Notes: a model not told the origin generated them from the sequence alone. A stretch of DNA of 64,000 nucleotides from Emergencia sp. 1XD21-10 (GCF_009936045.1 NZ_QWEQ01000016.1:1-64000); one strand, 5' to 3'. Counted from the stretch's first letter, positions 25,861-34,943 are shown. Numbers and translations: made by a program.

Positions 25861-26055
25861 ATGAGAAATCACAGCAAGCTGGCTTGCGGTGCGCTGACCG
25901 TCAATTTAATCAGCGGGATATTGGGGCTTTGCTATCTGATTGTATTAGGGGTAAATCAGTCAGAGACGACAGCGTTTCCGCTGCTGGGCATTCTGGCAGC
26001 AGTTATGGCAGTTTCCACCCTCGTAATGATACTTGCGCTGCCAAAGAAAAAATAG
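25861..26055 (+). CDS. Small two-helix membrane protein
   Basis: The 64-residue product has two hydrophobic segments (~8-29 and ~38-58) and ends PKKK. ATG 25861 is preferred over the upstream in-frame TTG because AAAGGGGG lies ~10 nt away. I do not recognise the family. It is monocistronic and convergent with an XRE-type regulator across a long bidirectional terminator. Confidence 0.6.
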   Translation: MRNHSKLACGALTVNLISGILGLCYLIVLGVNQSETTAFPLLGILAAVMAVSTLVMILALPKKK

Positions 26056-26061
26056 AGAGTA

Positions 26062-26117
26062 ATAGAAAACAACCGGATTTGGCAGATTACCACCACCTTC
26101 GCCCGGTTGTTTTCTAT
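26062..26117. terminator. Bidirectional terminator with 15-bp stem
   Basis: ATAGAAAACAACCGG (26062-26076) pairs perfectly with 26103-26117 around a 26-nt loop. It serves the convergent small membrane protein gene and the XRE regulator gene. Confidence 0.8.
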
Positions 26118-26123
26118 TGGCTC

Positions 26124-26489
26124 TTATTTTACTTTCTCGTCCATCAGCAGAATGGCTGCTTTTTCAATGAGACAGCCTTGGGAGAAAGGGGAAAGCTTAC
26201 GATATAGGTACAGCAGTTCTGATACATCGGAATTATGAGCATCGGAAAGGGCGACACTCCTTGCAAACTTTTCGTAGTTTTGTTCCATGAGAAGGTCGAC
26301 AGGCACCTGATAAACCCGTGCCAGTCTTACAAGTAAATCTGTGCGCATATTTTTAGTTCCGCTTTCCAGTATTCCGTAAGTCGTACGAGAAATATGTAAA
26401 AGGGCGGCTACGTCTTCCTGTGTGTAGTCATAATAATCCCTGAGATACCTTAAATTATTCGCTATACACTGCTGCATTTTTTTGTCCAT
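26124..26489 (-). CDS. XRE-family transcriptional regulator
   Basis: The 121-residue protein has an N-terminal Cro/C1-type HTH (NLRYLRDYYDYTQEDVAALL, then ISRTTYGILESG) at ~12-65. A C-terminal helical tail follows that resembles small clostridial XRE regulators. AGGAGGACTATACCAC precedes the ATG. It probably regulates its own promoter or a neighbour; targets are unknown. Confidence 0.85.
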   Translation of the reverse strand: MDKKMQQCIANNLRYLRDYYDYTQEDVAALLHISRTTYGILESGTKNMRTDLLVRLARVYQVPVDLLMEQNYEKFARSVALSDAHNSDVSELLYLYRKLSPFSQGCLIEKAAILLMDEKVK

Positions 26490-26621
26490 GTGGTATAGTC
26501 CTCCTATTAAATTCTAAAAAGTGTTACATAATAATAGAGTACGTCACAGGGCAAAAAAGTTTCAAGTTTTGACGTTTTTAGACAAAATTCCACATGTTTT
26601 TTTAAAAATACAATTACAATA

Positions 26622-26657
26622 GCAAAGCCCGCAGGGGATGTACCCAGCGGGCTTTGC
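26622..26657 (-). terminator. Intrinsic terminator of the antiporter gene
   Basis: An 11-bp GC-rich stem GCAAAGCCCGC/GCGGGCTTTGC (26622-26632 with 26647-26657) lies just beyond the antiporter stop; the following tail on the minus strand is only moderately U-rich. Confidence 0.75.
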
Positions 26658-26679
26658 AGCATTTACAGTAATTAAGGTG

Positions 26680-27837
26680 TTATTTCATGAATTTTTTCAA
26701 AAGCACCGGCGTAATAATGGTAGTAACGATAACTACCAATACGATTGGTGAGAATAAGTAGCCGCTGAGAAGTCCCATGTTGTAGCCTTTCTGTGCAACA
26801 ATCAGTGCGACTTCACCTCTGGACACCATGCCGATACCAATATGGAAAGAATCGCTGGTGCTAAATTTGCAGATTCGTGCACCCAGTCCGCAGCCGAGAA
26901 TCTTTGTCAGAACAGCTACAAGAAGGAGCAGCACAGAGAAAATCAACATGGATATTGTCATACCGGAAAGCTCTGTTTTGATTCCGATACTTGCGAAGAA
27001 GATCGGAGAGAAAAAGAGATAGCTTGGAACGGTAAGTTTTTTTGCAATATAGGATTTAATCTCAAAGGTAGACATTAAAAGCCCCAGCAGGTATGCACCA
27101 GTGATATCAGCGATTCCAAAATACTGTTCTGTAATAAATGCGACGAGCAGAATGAGCGCCATTACGTAGATGCAAACTCTGCGTTTGTCTTTTAAATCGT
27201 CAACTTTTGGTCTGGCAGTTTTAAGAATAACGGCAAGCACAGCCATGAGAACGATATATAGTGCGATTTTGATTAAAATGGAGATAATGCTTACCGACGG
27301 ATCTTTCAGGCTGGATACGATGGTTAAAATGATGATACCGATGATATCGTCAAGCACTGCAGCACCCAGAATAGCACTACCAACAGGACCGTTCAGCTTA
27401 CCCATTTCACGGAGTGCTTCTACTGTAATACTTACAGAAGTTGCAGTTAGAATGACACCCATGAATACGCACTTTAGGACTTCATTAAAGTCGGATGAAT
27501 CTACATGAAAATAGAAATAGTAGCAGGCAGCGCCGCCGATGAGCGGCAGAATCACACCCATGGCTGCAATACACAGCATGGAAACGCTGTTTTTCTTGAT
27601 TTCGTTAATATCTGTATCAAGACCTGCCATAAACATCAGTAAAATAACACCGATTTCGGCGGTTTCCGCAAGAAAATTGGTTTCTGTTACAACGCCAAGT
27701 ACCGATGGTCCGAGGATAACACCGGCAACCAGCGCGCCCACAACCTGGGGCATGTTAACCTTTTCTGAAAGGCCGCCCAAAAACTTCGTTGACAAAATGA
27801 TAATGGCAACGGCCAAAAGGAAGTAATAGCTAGTCAT
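26680..27837 (-). CDS. CPA2-family Na+(K+)/H+ antiporter, membrane domain only
   Basis: The 385-residue protein is a cation:proton antiporter of the CPA2 family with about 12 transmembrane segments. Visible signatures are VVGALVAGVILGPSVLG, IGVILLMFMAGLDTD, SITVEAL, the conserved AVLDDIIGII and SRGEVALIVAQKG. It has no TrkA domains, unlike the antiporter at 3442. I start it at ATG 27837, where GAGG is 8 nt upstream, six codons inside the longest frame. Ion specificity is unknown. Confidence 0.9.
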   Translation of the reverse strand: MTSYYFLLAVAIIILSTKFLGGLSEKVNMPQVVGALVAGVILGPSVLGVVTETNFLAETAEIGVILLMFMAGLDTDINEIKKNSVSMLCIAAMGVILPLIGGAACYYFYFHVDSSDFNEVLKCVFMGVILTATSVSITVEALREMGKLNGPVGSAILGAAVLDDIIGIIILTIVSSLKDPSVSIISILIKIALYIVLMAVLAVILKTARPKVDDLKDKRRVCIYVMALILLVAFITEQYFGIADITGAYLLGLLMSTFEIKSYIAKKLTVPSYLFFSPIFFASIGIKTELSGMTISMLIFSVLLLLVAVLTKILGCGLGARICKFSTSDSFHIGIGMVSRGEVALIVAQKGYNMGLLSGYLFSPIVLVVIVTTIITPVLLKKFMK

Positions 27838-28000
27838 AATAAATACCTCAATCATTCTATAAAAATTTTCACTAGACTACTCTAACACCAACCAAGCGTT
27901 TTGTAAATGGAACTTTTTACTTAAAAGGCAAAAACTTAAGTTTCAAAAGAAAAATCCGGAAAAATTTTCAAAAAAACAGAAATAATATCTGAAAATTCTT

Positions 28001-28029
28001 TGACAAGTGGAAAAAGTTGTAGTAGAATA
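28001..28029 (+). promoter_or_regulatory. Strong sigma-A promoter upstream of the SDR leader
   Basis: A perfect TTGACA (28001-28006), a 17-nt spacer and TAGAAT (28024-28029). The expected transcription start is near 28036, leaving a ~158-nt leader before the SDR start codon. Confidence 0.75.
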
Positions 28030-28035
28030 TAGATG

Positions 28036-28193
28036 AAAATAATCTGAGAATCTCGGAATTAGTTTCTAAGATTATAGTTAATACTATGCGCCAGAAATAT
28101 AAGCAAAGAAAAAACATTGGGCAAGTCCCAATGTTTTTTTGCAAAGAAACAGGTTTGCCTATGAAACTTATGAGAACAGAAAAGAGGTCCAAG
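28036..28193 (+). promoter_or_regulatory. Candidate attenuator leader of the SDR gene
   Basis: Between the promoter and the SDR gene is a perfect intrinsic terminator: AAAAAACATTGGG (28109-28121), loop CAAGT and CCCAATG followed by seven T (28127-28140). The gene to the left is divergent, so this terminator has no upstream plus-strand gene to end. The leader upstream of it can also fold (ATAATCT with AGATTAT). This is the layout of a riboswitch or attenuator, or of a short independent RNA. It matches no riboswitch consensus I know. Confidence 0.6.
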
Positions 28194-28916
28194 ATGAAAT
28201 CGGTTTTGATTACGGGAGGCTCCAGGGGAATCGGCGCTGCTATGGTAAGAGCGTTTACGGAGAGCGGATATAAAGTTGCCTTCCTTTATAAAGAGAGAGG
28301 CGACAAGGCAAAGGAGGTTACCGAAGAGACAGGTGCTGTAGGCATTTGTTGCGATGTATCTGACAGTCAGCAGGTTTCCGAAGGTGTGCGGGCAGCCCGC
28401 ATGTATCTGGAAGTGCCTTATTTCGATGTGCTGATATGTAATGCAGGAATTAGCATCACGGGGCTGTTCACAGATACAACGCAGAAGCAGTGGAAGGAGA
28501 TTATGGATACCAACTTATACGGAACAATCTCAGTGACCAGCCAAATACTTCCAACCATGATAGAAAGGCAGCGGGGAAGTATCGTGATGGTTTCCTCTGT
28601 TTGGGGACAGACTGGTGGCTCCTGTGAAGTGGCGTATTCCACCACCAAGGCCGCAGTTATTGGATTTGCAAAGAGTCTTGCCAAGGAAGTCGCACCTTCT
28701 GGCGTTAGAGTCAACTGCATTGCGCCGGGGGTTATCGATACCGATATGAGTCGCATTTGCGGAGAGGATACCCTGCAGGCGCTGACAGAGGAAATCCCTA
28801 TGGGAAAAATTGGTGACGCCGATGAGGTGGCAAAGGCGGCTGTGTTTTTAGCCTCAGAAGAAGCTTCCTATATAACAGGACAGGTTCTTGCTGTCAACGG
28901 GGGGTTTTACATCTGA
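28194..28916 (+). CDS. Short-chain dehydrogenase/reductase (FabG-like)
   Basis: The 240-residue enzyme is a classical SDR using NAD(P)H: cofactor motif GGSRGIGAAM (~9-18), NAG in ICNAGIS, Ser in MVSSVWG and the YxxxK catalytic pair in VAYSTTKAAVIGFA, with C-terminal ITGQVLAVNGGFYI. It resembles 3-oxoacyl-ACP reductase FabG, but there are no fatty acid genes nearby, so the substrate is open. ATG 28194 has AGAGG 6 nt upstream; the longer frame from 28086 would translate the leader terminator and lacks an SD. Confidence 0.9.
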   Translation: MKSVLITGGSRGIGAAMVRAFTESGYKVAFLYKERGDKAKEVTEETGAVGICCDVSDSQQVSEGVRAARMYLEVPYFDVLICNAGISITGLFTDTTQKQWKEIMDTNLYGTISVTSQILPTMIERQRGSIVMVSSVWGQTGGSCEVAYSTTKAAVIGFAKSLAKEVAPSGVRVNCIAPGVIDTDMSRICGEDTLQALTEEIPMGKIGDADEVAKAAVFLASEEASYITGQVLAVNGGFYI

Positions 28917-28970
28917 AAAAGACTGTGATATACTATTGCCAGAAAGAGAAATGGAGGGGTTAGCCAGATT

Positions 28971-30770
28971 ATGACGATCATTTCGGGAATTTTTAAAAGC
29001 ATTGGAGAGTTTTTTGCAGGGATTCTGGAAACAATTCAGGAAGTTTTCGCATCTGACTACGGTTTTGAACTGATTTATACTGCTGTAGCCAGATGGGTTT
29101 TTATTGCCCTTGCGATTTTTATTTTAATGCGGGCGATTCGCTCACTTCTCAAGTCCAAAAATCCGTCGGAGGTTTGGGCTTATTTACATTTGAGTACGGG
29201 AGAAAATCTTCCCATTACCCATTGGGAAAATGTACTTGGAAGGGCGAAAAGCTGCGATATCAACATCGAAGACCCGCGGGTTTCCAGAAACCATGGGACA
29301 CTGACCAGAGACCCTAAGGGGAACTGGACTTATCGTGATTTGGGATCCAAGAACGGAGCCTATGTCAACGAGCGACGCGTCAGAAAGGATCAGAGAGTCA
29401 AAGTTCGCCCCGGCGATGTCATCAGCGTGGGCATGACTCAGTGTACATTGTTTCCAATCAGCCTGGAGGAACGCCGCAATAATATAAAGATGAGAAAATC
29501 GGACACAGTGATTCCGCTGCCGTGGCCGTCCTTGTTTGCGCTGAGCATTTTTCAGGTAATGACAGTGATACAACTGAAGATAGCTTTGGGAGAAAACTAT
29601 CTTCATTCTATTACGATGGCTTTTGCTGGAATCTGTATCCTTATGTGGGTTTATGTAATTCTGCTTCGATCCATGAAGCGAAAAGGTTTTGAAATGGAAA
29701 CTATCGCCTTTTTCTTATCTACCTTGAGTCTTTCGGTGACCGCTGCGAAATTTCCAGAAGCGGCTTTTAAGCAATTTATTGCGGTTGCCATGGGGCTTGC
29801 TTTGTTTTTCTTTATGTGTGCTTACCTTAGGAATCTGACGAGAACGGAAGCCATTCAGAAGCTGATGTACATAGGTGCGGCGGGACTTCTTTTGTTTAAT
29901 TTGGTCTTCGCTACTGATCGCTTTGGTGCTGCCAACTGGGTGGAAATTGGCGGATTTTCTTTCCAGCCGTCGGAGCTGATTAAGCTTGCATTCATCTGGG
30001 TGGGAGCGGCGTCCTTGGACAAGCTCTTTGAAAAAAAGAATTCTATTATATTTATGCTGTTTTCAGGCTTCTGCTTTTGCTGCCTGGCGCTGATGGGGGA
30101 CTTTGGAACGGCGATTATATTCTTCGTCACTTTCCTGGTGATTTCTTTCCTTAGAAGTGGAGATTTTACCAAGCTGATTTTGCTGGTAGGCGTAGCTTTT
30201 GTTGGAGGTCTGATGGTGCTGAAGTTCAAAGCATATATAGCGGAGCGCTTTTCGGTATGGGGACATGCCTGGGAGTTTGCAGACGGGCTGGGTATGCAGC
30301 AGACAAGAACCATGTCGGCGGCGGCAAGCGGTGGTTTTGTCGGCGTTGGTGCCGGAAAAGGCTGGCTGTCCAGCGTTTTTGCTGCGGACACTGACCTTGT
30401 TTTCGGTATGTTGGTAGAAGAGTGGGGACTGATTATTGCAGTTCTTGCGGTGATTTCTATCATCACTCTTTCCCTTTTTGCGGTGCGCTCTATCTTGGCA
30501 GGCAGGTCCACCTATTACACCATTGCTGCTTGTGCGGCTACTTCCATGTTCCTGTTTCAGACGGTGCTCAATGTTTTCGGTGCGGTGGATTTACTGCCGA
30601 TGACCGGTGTGACTTTCCCATTTGTTTCCAACGGAGGAACCAGTATGATTGGCTCCTGGGGTATGCTGGCCTTTCTTAAAGCGGCGGACACCAGGCAGAA
30701 TGCCAGCATTGCAATCAGCCTGACGGACAAAGGTCTTAAGGCTGAGACGGAAGAGGAGGATATGATATGA
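28971..30770 (+). CDS. FHA domain-FtsW/RodA fusion (SEDS glycan polymerase)
   Basis: The 599-residue protein joins an N-terminal membrane anchor (~38-58), a cytosolic FHA domain (~85-150; LGRAKSCDI, SRNHG, GSKNGAYVN, which bind phosphothreonine) and a C-terminal SEDS domain (~190-585; FQPSELIKL, MGDFGTAIIF, GVGAGKGWL, PMTGVTFPFVSNGG). SEDS proteins polymerise peptidoglycan with a partner class B PBP, and one is encoded by the next gene, overlapping by 4 nt. The FHA domain suggests control by a Ser/Thr kinase. Separate FHA and RodA genes occur near PBP and kinase genes in Actinobacteria; here they are one protein. Confidence 0.92.
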   Translation: MTIISGIFKSIGEFFAGILETIQEVFASDYGFELIYTAVARWVFIALAIFILMRAIRSLLKSKNPSEVWAYLHLSTGENLPITHWENVLGRAKSCDINIEDPRVSRNHGTLTRDPKGNWTYRDLGSKNGAYVNERRVRKDQRVKVRPGDVISVGMTQCTLFPISLEERRNNIKMRKSDTVIPLPWPSLFALSIFQVMTVIQLKIALGENYLHSITMAFAGICILMWVYVILLRSMKRKGFEMETIAFFLSTLSLSVTAAKFPEAAFKQFIAVAMGLALFFFMCAYLRNLTRTEAIQKLMYIGAAGLLLFNLVFATDRFGAANWVEIGGFSFQPSELIKLAFIWVGAASLDKLFEKKNSIIFMLFSGFCFCCLALMGDFGTAIIFFVTFLVISFLRSGDFTKLILLVGVAFVGGLMVLKFKAYIAERFSVWGHAWEFADGLGMQQTRTMSAAASGGFVGVGAGKGWLSSVFAADTDLVFGMLVEEWGLIIAVLAVISIITLSLFAVRSILAGRSTYYTIAACAATSMFLFQTVLNVFGAVDLLPMTGVTFPFVSNGGTSMIGSWGMLAFLKAADTRQNASIAISLTDKGLKAETEEEDMI

Positions 30771-32098
30771 AGAAATTAGAGCAGAGAGGCATCATTTGCC
30801 TTGCTCTTGCAGCAGCGCTGTTTTTGGGCATATGTATTTTCATATTTAAGTTTGTGACAGACGGCGGTGAATGGGCGACTTTCTACGCGAACCAGCACGT
30901 GTATTATGAGGGAAGGCTTGCAATTGGCAAGGTTTACGATGCAAACGATACCATCCTTGTAGAGAATACCAAAAATGGAATGAAATATAATGACGATGAA
31001 CTGACACGCAGAGCGACCCTTCATGCCGTAGGGGATATGGATGGAAATATTGCAACTGCAGCGCAGAGTGCTTTTCGAGACAAAATCGTAGGCTACAGTC
31101 TTTTGACCGGAACCTACAGTATTACGGGAAACGGCAACGACCTGAAACTTTCCATCGACGCGGAAGTGTCAAAGGCTGCGTATAACGCTCTGAACGGAAG
31201 AAACGGCACCGTAGGTGTATATAATTATGAAACGGGGGAAATTATCTGTATGGTAAGTTCTCCGGGATTTGACCCTGCTAATCCGCCGGAAATTGCAGCG
31301 GATGATACGTCGGGCGTATATTTGAACAAGTTCCTGTCTTCCAATCTGATTCCGGGATCCATCTTTAAGTTGGTGACCTGCGCTGCTGCCATCGAAAATG
31401 TTAGCGGACTTGAGGACTGGAGCTATACCTGCGGTGGTGTCAGCTACATCAGAGACGAGGCTATCACCTGCACTCAGGCCCACGGGACGGTGGATTTTGA
31501 GGGGGCGCTGGCAAAATCCTGCAACTGCGCCTTTGCGGATTTGTCCCAGAGGATTGGCGGCACTGTCATGGCAAGTTATACGAAAAAACTGGGGCTTTTG
31601 GACTCCTACGATATTGACGGCATTCATAATGCGAAAGGCTCTTTTGAGTTTCCCAAAAACGATGATTTGAGTCTGGCGTGGGCGGGAATCGGGCAGTATA
31701 ACGATGAACTGAATCCTTGCTCCATGCTGGTTTATATGAGCGCAATTGCAAGAGACGGGGTGGGCACGGTGCCTAGAATTCTTTATACAAACTTTCCGTC
31801 AGGCGAGGATACCGAACGCATGATTGACGAGTCCACGGCGGAAAAGCTGCGCTCCATGATGAAAAATAATGTCGTATCCAATTATGGCGAGAGCAATTTC
31901 CCTGGGCTTGATATTTACGCAAAATCGGGAACAGCAGAGATGTATGGAAGCGAGCCCAATGCCTGGTTTACAGGCTTTATAAAAAACGAAGGAAATCCTT
32001 ATGCTTTTATTGTCTGCGTAGAAAACGGCGGCTATGGAAGCAGCGTGGCAGGACCTGTTGCAAATCAGGTGCTGCAGGCTGTTGTGAACAGAGATTAA
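30767..32098 (+). CDS. Class B penicillin-binding protein, short PbpA-like
   Basis: The 443-residue D,D-transpeptidase crosslinks peptidoglycan outside the membrane. It has one N-terminal TM (~9-30), a reduced N-terminal domain and a transpeptidase domain with S198-x-x-K (PGSIFKLV), SCN (KSCNCAF) and KSGTAEM. The family usually has 480-700 residues, so the pedestal domain is small, as in actinobacterial PbpA. The ATG overlaps the FHA-FtsW stop (ATGA), implying translational coupling and a SEDS-bPBP pair for elongation, division or spore wall synthesis. Confidence 0.92.
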   Translation: MKKLEQRGIICLALAAALFLGICIFIFKFVTDGGEWATFYANQHVYYEGRLAIGKVYDANDTILVENTKNGMKYNDDELTRRATLHAVGDMDGNIATAAQSAFRDKIVGYSLLTGTYSITGNGNDLKLSIDAEVSKAAYNALNGRNGTVGVYNYETGEIICMVSSPGFDPANPPEIAADDTSGVYLNKFLSSNLIPGSIFKLVTCAAAIENVSGLEDWSYTCGGVSYIRDEAITCTQAHGTVDFEGALAKSCNCAFADLSQRIGGTVMASYTKKLGLLDSYDIDGIHNAKGSFEFPKNDDLSLAWAGIGQYNDELNPCSMLVYMSAIARDGVGTVPRILYTNFPSGEDTERMIDESTAEKLRSMMKNNVVSNYGESNFPGLDIYAKSGTAEMYGSEPNAWFTGFIKNEGNPYAFIVCVENGGYGSSVAGPVANQVLQAVVNRD

Positions 32099-32122
32099 CC
32101 GCAAGTACGGCACGGAATTTCT

Positions 32123-32155
32123 GCAGGTATACTATTATAGTGTACCTGCTTTTTT
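32123..32155 (+). terminator. Intrinsic terminator of the ftsW-pbp operon
   Basis: GCAGGTATACT (32123-32133) pairs with AGTGTACCTGC (32139-32149), with one mismatch or wobble, followed by six T residues. Confidence 0.88.
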
Positions 32156-32179
32156 GATTGGTTTGATTAGAGGCAGACA

Positions 32180-32487
32180 CACGGCAAACGCATGAAACAC
32201 ATCATTAGTACTTTTAAGAGTTTTTTGCAAAAAAGGTACTAAAATATCCAAAACATTTTATCTATTATATGGAAAATAAGGAATGAACTTTTGGATAATG
32301 GAAGACTTATACGAAAATAGCCCCTTAGAAAACAAAAAAGAACGAAGAATTTCATTTCTATTTCGTTTAATTTGCACAAAACCTTTTAGCTAGTATAAAG
32401 TGACTCCTAATTTTTGATACCTTTTTTGCAAAAATACGGAACAGGTACTAAAATTTAATGTTCGCAACTTTTCATGCGTTTACCGTG
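32180..32487. mobile_element. MITE-like element with ~85-bp imperfect terminal inverted repeats
   Basis: The outer 18 bp (CACGGCAAACGCATGAAA at 32180-32197) is repeated inverted at 32470-32487 with one mismatch. The similarity continues inward on both sides through TTAGTAC and a TTTTGCAAAAAAGGTA core. The ~308-bp unit is AT-rich, has no coding frame and sits between a terminator and the two-component operon. No clear target-site duplication is visible. It may be a non-autonomous transposon relic or a long foldback regulatory element. Confidence 0.6.
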
Positions 32488-32623
32488 ATGCTGGAAGCAT
32501 GGCGCATTGACAACCGCGTAATGCCTTGTTACAATTTGTTAAGAATATCGTAAGAAACGCCATGGGCGCTTTGTAATAATTCAGGACTATTCTATAGTTG
32601 TAAGCGAAAGGAGTTAAGGTTTG

Positions 32624-33310
32624 ATGAATATTTTGGTATGCGACGATGATAAAGAAATCGCAGGGGCAATTGAGATTTATCTAAGGAACGAGGGGTATAC
32701 GGTGTTTAAAGCCTTTGATGGGATAGAGGCTTTGAATTATGCCAGAAATCAGCAGCTTCATTTGATTATCATGGACGTAATGATGCCGAAGATGGATGGG
32801 GTGCAGGCAACCATGAAAATCAGAGAGGAAAAGAATATTCCGATTATCATGCTTTCGGCAAAGTCGGAGGACTACGACAAAATCACGGGGTTAAACGTCG
32901 GCGCTGACGATTATATCACCAAACCTTTTAATCCGCTTGAGCTGATTGCCAGAGTAAAATCTCAGCTGAGACGATATGTGGATCTTGGAAGTATGGAGAA
33001 AAAGAGCGGGGTTTACAAGACAGGGGGACTTGAAGTGGACGACGATGAAAAGGCGGTGCGCATAGATGGGGAGTATGTCACCGTGACGCCGACGGAGTTC
33101 GGCATCTTGAAACTTCTGACGGAGAATGCGGGAAAAGTGTTTTCCATGGAGCAGATTTATGAGAACGTTTGGAACGAACCTGCTTACAATCCGGAAAATA
33201 CCGTTGCAGTCCACATCAGAAGAATCAGAGAAAAAATAGAAATTAATCCTAAAAATCCAAAGTACTTGAAGGTGGTGTGGGGAATTGGATACAAAATTGA
33301 AAAGCTATAG
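32624..33310 (+). CDS. OmpR-family response regulator (VanR-like)
   Basis: The 228-residue regulator has a receiver domain (acidic CDDDKE, phosphoacceptor Asp in LIIMDVMMPKMDG, Lys in ITKPFNPLELIARV) and a C-terminal winged helix with TPTEFGILKLL and HIRRIREKIE. It pairs with the histidine kinase whose gene overlaps its 3' end by 26 bp. ATG 32624 is chosen; TTG 32621 is possible, with the SD AAAGGAG upstream of both. The VanR/VanS resemblance is general and no vancomycin-resistance enzymes are nearby. Confidence 0.9.
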   Translation: MNILVCDDDKEIAGAIEIYLRNEGYTVFKAFDGIEALNYARNQQLHLIIMDVMMPKMDGVQATMKIREEKNIPIIMLSAKSEDYDKITGLNVGADDYITKPFNPLELIARVKSQLRRYVDLGSMEKKSGVYKTGGLEVDDDEKAVRIDGEYVTVTPTEFGILKLLTENAGKVFSMEQIYENVWNEPAYNPENTVAVHIRRIREKIEINPKNPKYLKVVWGIGYKIEKL

Positions 33311-34922
33311 AACATTGACGTACAGCATCAGTTCTGTGATTGCGGTGATAGCCGCAGAAGCAGCTGTTTTAGTGGGCTGTATGCTGGCACTGGTTTACCA
33401 TATTAAATATGGGCTGTATGGCAGGACAACAGGAGAAGATGGCGAGACAACTTGGCAGCATGTTGAAATTCGCGGCGGAGACGAGCATATATCGGCATTG
33501 TGGATGATTGAAATCGGCGTGGTAATCATAGCCCTTGCAGCAATTATCGTGTCCCTTGTTAAGGTAGGCAGAAAAGATGCGATGGGAAGTGTGGTACTGA
33601 ACTGGTTTGACAAAATATTTACCGATGTGCAGATTGTGGTTGGTGCTCTTGCCTTTTGCGGCATCGCACTGATGAGCATGCCTCATGTTGATTGGCTCAG
33701 CGGCAGCGATTGGTATCAGGAATATGCGTTGGGGCTCTTAAACAAAGAGCAGATGGAGCAGTTCAGCAGTGATATTTACTTTTACAATTCAGAGTTTGAG
33801 CCGAGATGGCTGGAGTTGTTCTTCTGTATTGCTGGAAATCTCTTTCTGATGGGCGTATTTCTCATACTGCTGCAGTCCCTTGTTAAAAAACTGAAGACCA
33901 GGTCTTTCTGGCGGCATACCATTATCGGAAAGCTAGTCTGCTATATTGCAGATGCAATTGCTGCCAGCGATGAAGTGTTCTGGAAAGTCATGGTTACGGC
34001 CATCGTGGCAGTGCTGCTTTCCGCGACATGGCTGGGAATGATACCGGTATTGATTTTCATCTTTATCTTTATTCCTAAATGGGTGAAGAAGTACTGCGAA
34101 GTTAAAGAAGGAGTCAATCAGATTAAGCGGGGCAATTTAGATTATAAAATCCCTGTGACGGATGGAGGAGAACTTGATCGTCTTGCTATGAGTGTTAACG
34201 AAATTTCAGAAGCCATGAATATCGCCGTGATGGATAAGCTGAAGAATCAGAGAATGAAAATTGACTTGATTTCAAACGTTTCTCACGATTTGCGCACGCC
34301 GCTGACTTCCATGGTGTCCTATGTGGATTTACTCAAGACGGAAGGACTGGACAGTGAAAATGCACCGATGTATCTGGAGATTATCGATGAGAAGACAAGA
34401 AGGCTACGGAAACTCACAGAAGATTTATTTGAGGCAGCAAAGGCTTCCAGCGGCAATATTCCTGTGGAAATTGCGAAGATTGAAATGACTTCGATTGTCA
34501 ATCAGGCAATGGCTGAGATGGAAGAACGGCTGTCCGAAAACAATCTTGACGTGATTTTTACCAATAAAGCGGATTCCATCTACGTGATGGCGGACGGTCA
34601 GCTTCTGTGGAGAGTCATCGAAAATCTTTTGACTAATGCGAGCAAATATGCACTGCCGGGTAGCCGAGTATATATTGATATTCTGGAAGAGAATAATATG
34701 ATTTATTTGGACGTTAAGAACATGTCCAAGGAACAGCTGAACATCAGTGCTGACGAGCTGATGGAGCGGTTTAAGCGGGGCGATGAGTCCAGAAATACGG
34801 AAGGAAGCGGGCTGGGCCTTGCGATTGCAAAAGATTTGACCAGCCTGATGAACGGAAAATTTGAACTTACTATCGACGGTGACCTGTTCAAAGCCAGGGT
34901 GGTTCTTGAAAAAGCGATGTAA
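33285..34922 (+). CDS. Membrane sensor histidine kinase
   Basis: The ~545-residue kinase has two N-terminal TM segments, two more membrane segments (~175-195, ~235-260), a HAMP-like region, HisKA with phosphoacceptor His in SNVSHDLRTPLTSM, the N-box LLTNASKYALPG and the G box GSGLGLAIAKDL. The start is uncertain: TTG 33285 overlaps the regulator gene by 26 bp and no clean SD is visible; other TTG codons follow at 33297 and 33315. It phosphorylates the response regulator encoded just upstream. The signal is unknown. Confidence 0.88.
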   Translation: MDTKLKSYRTLTYSISSVIAVIAAEAAVLVGCMLALVYHIKYGLYGRTTGEDGETTWQHVEIRGGDEHISALWMIEIGVVIIALAAIIVSLVKVGRKDAMGSVVLNWFDKIFTDVQIVVGALAFCGIALMSMPHVDWLSGSDWYQEYALGLLNKEQMEQFSSDIYFYNSEFEPRWLELFFCIAGNLFLMGVFLILLQSLVKKLKTRSFWRHTIIGKLVCYIADAIAASDEVFWKVMVTAIVAVLLSATWLGMIPVLIFIFIFIPKWVKKYCEVKEGVNQIKRGNLDYKIPVTDGGELDRLAMSVNEISEAMNIAVMDKLKNQRMKIDLISNVSHDLRTPLTSMVSYVDLLKTEGLDSENAPMYLEIIDEKTRRLRKLTEDLFEAAKASSGNIPVEIAKIEMTSIVNQAMAEMEERLSENNLDVIFTNKADSIYVMADGQLLWRVIENLLTNASKYALPGSRVYIDILEENNMIYLDVKNMSKEQLNISADELMERFKRGDESRNTEGSGLGLAIAKDLTSLMNGKFELTIDGDLFKARVVLEKAM

Positions 34923-34943
34923 GGGAAAATTTCTTCACAATTT

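Noticed and set aside
28086-28193. N-terminal extension of the SDR enzyme or a leader peptide starting at ATG 28086
   Set aside because: No SD precedes it and the frame runs through the leader terminator; the SDR fold begins at ATG 28194.
32488-32620. A third copy of the multi-hairpin repeat suggested by CATGGCG and CGCCATG
   Set aside because: Only one weak inverted pair is present and the GTATACA modules are missing.
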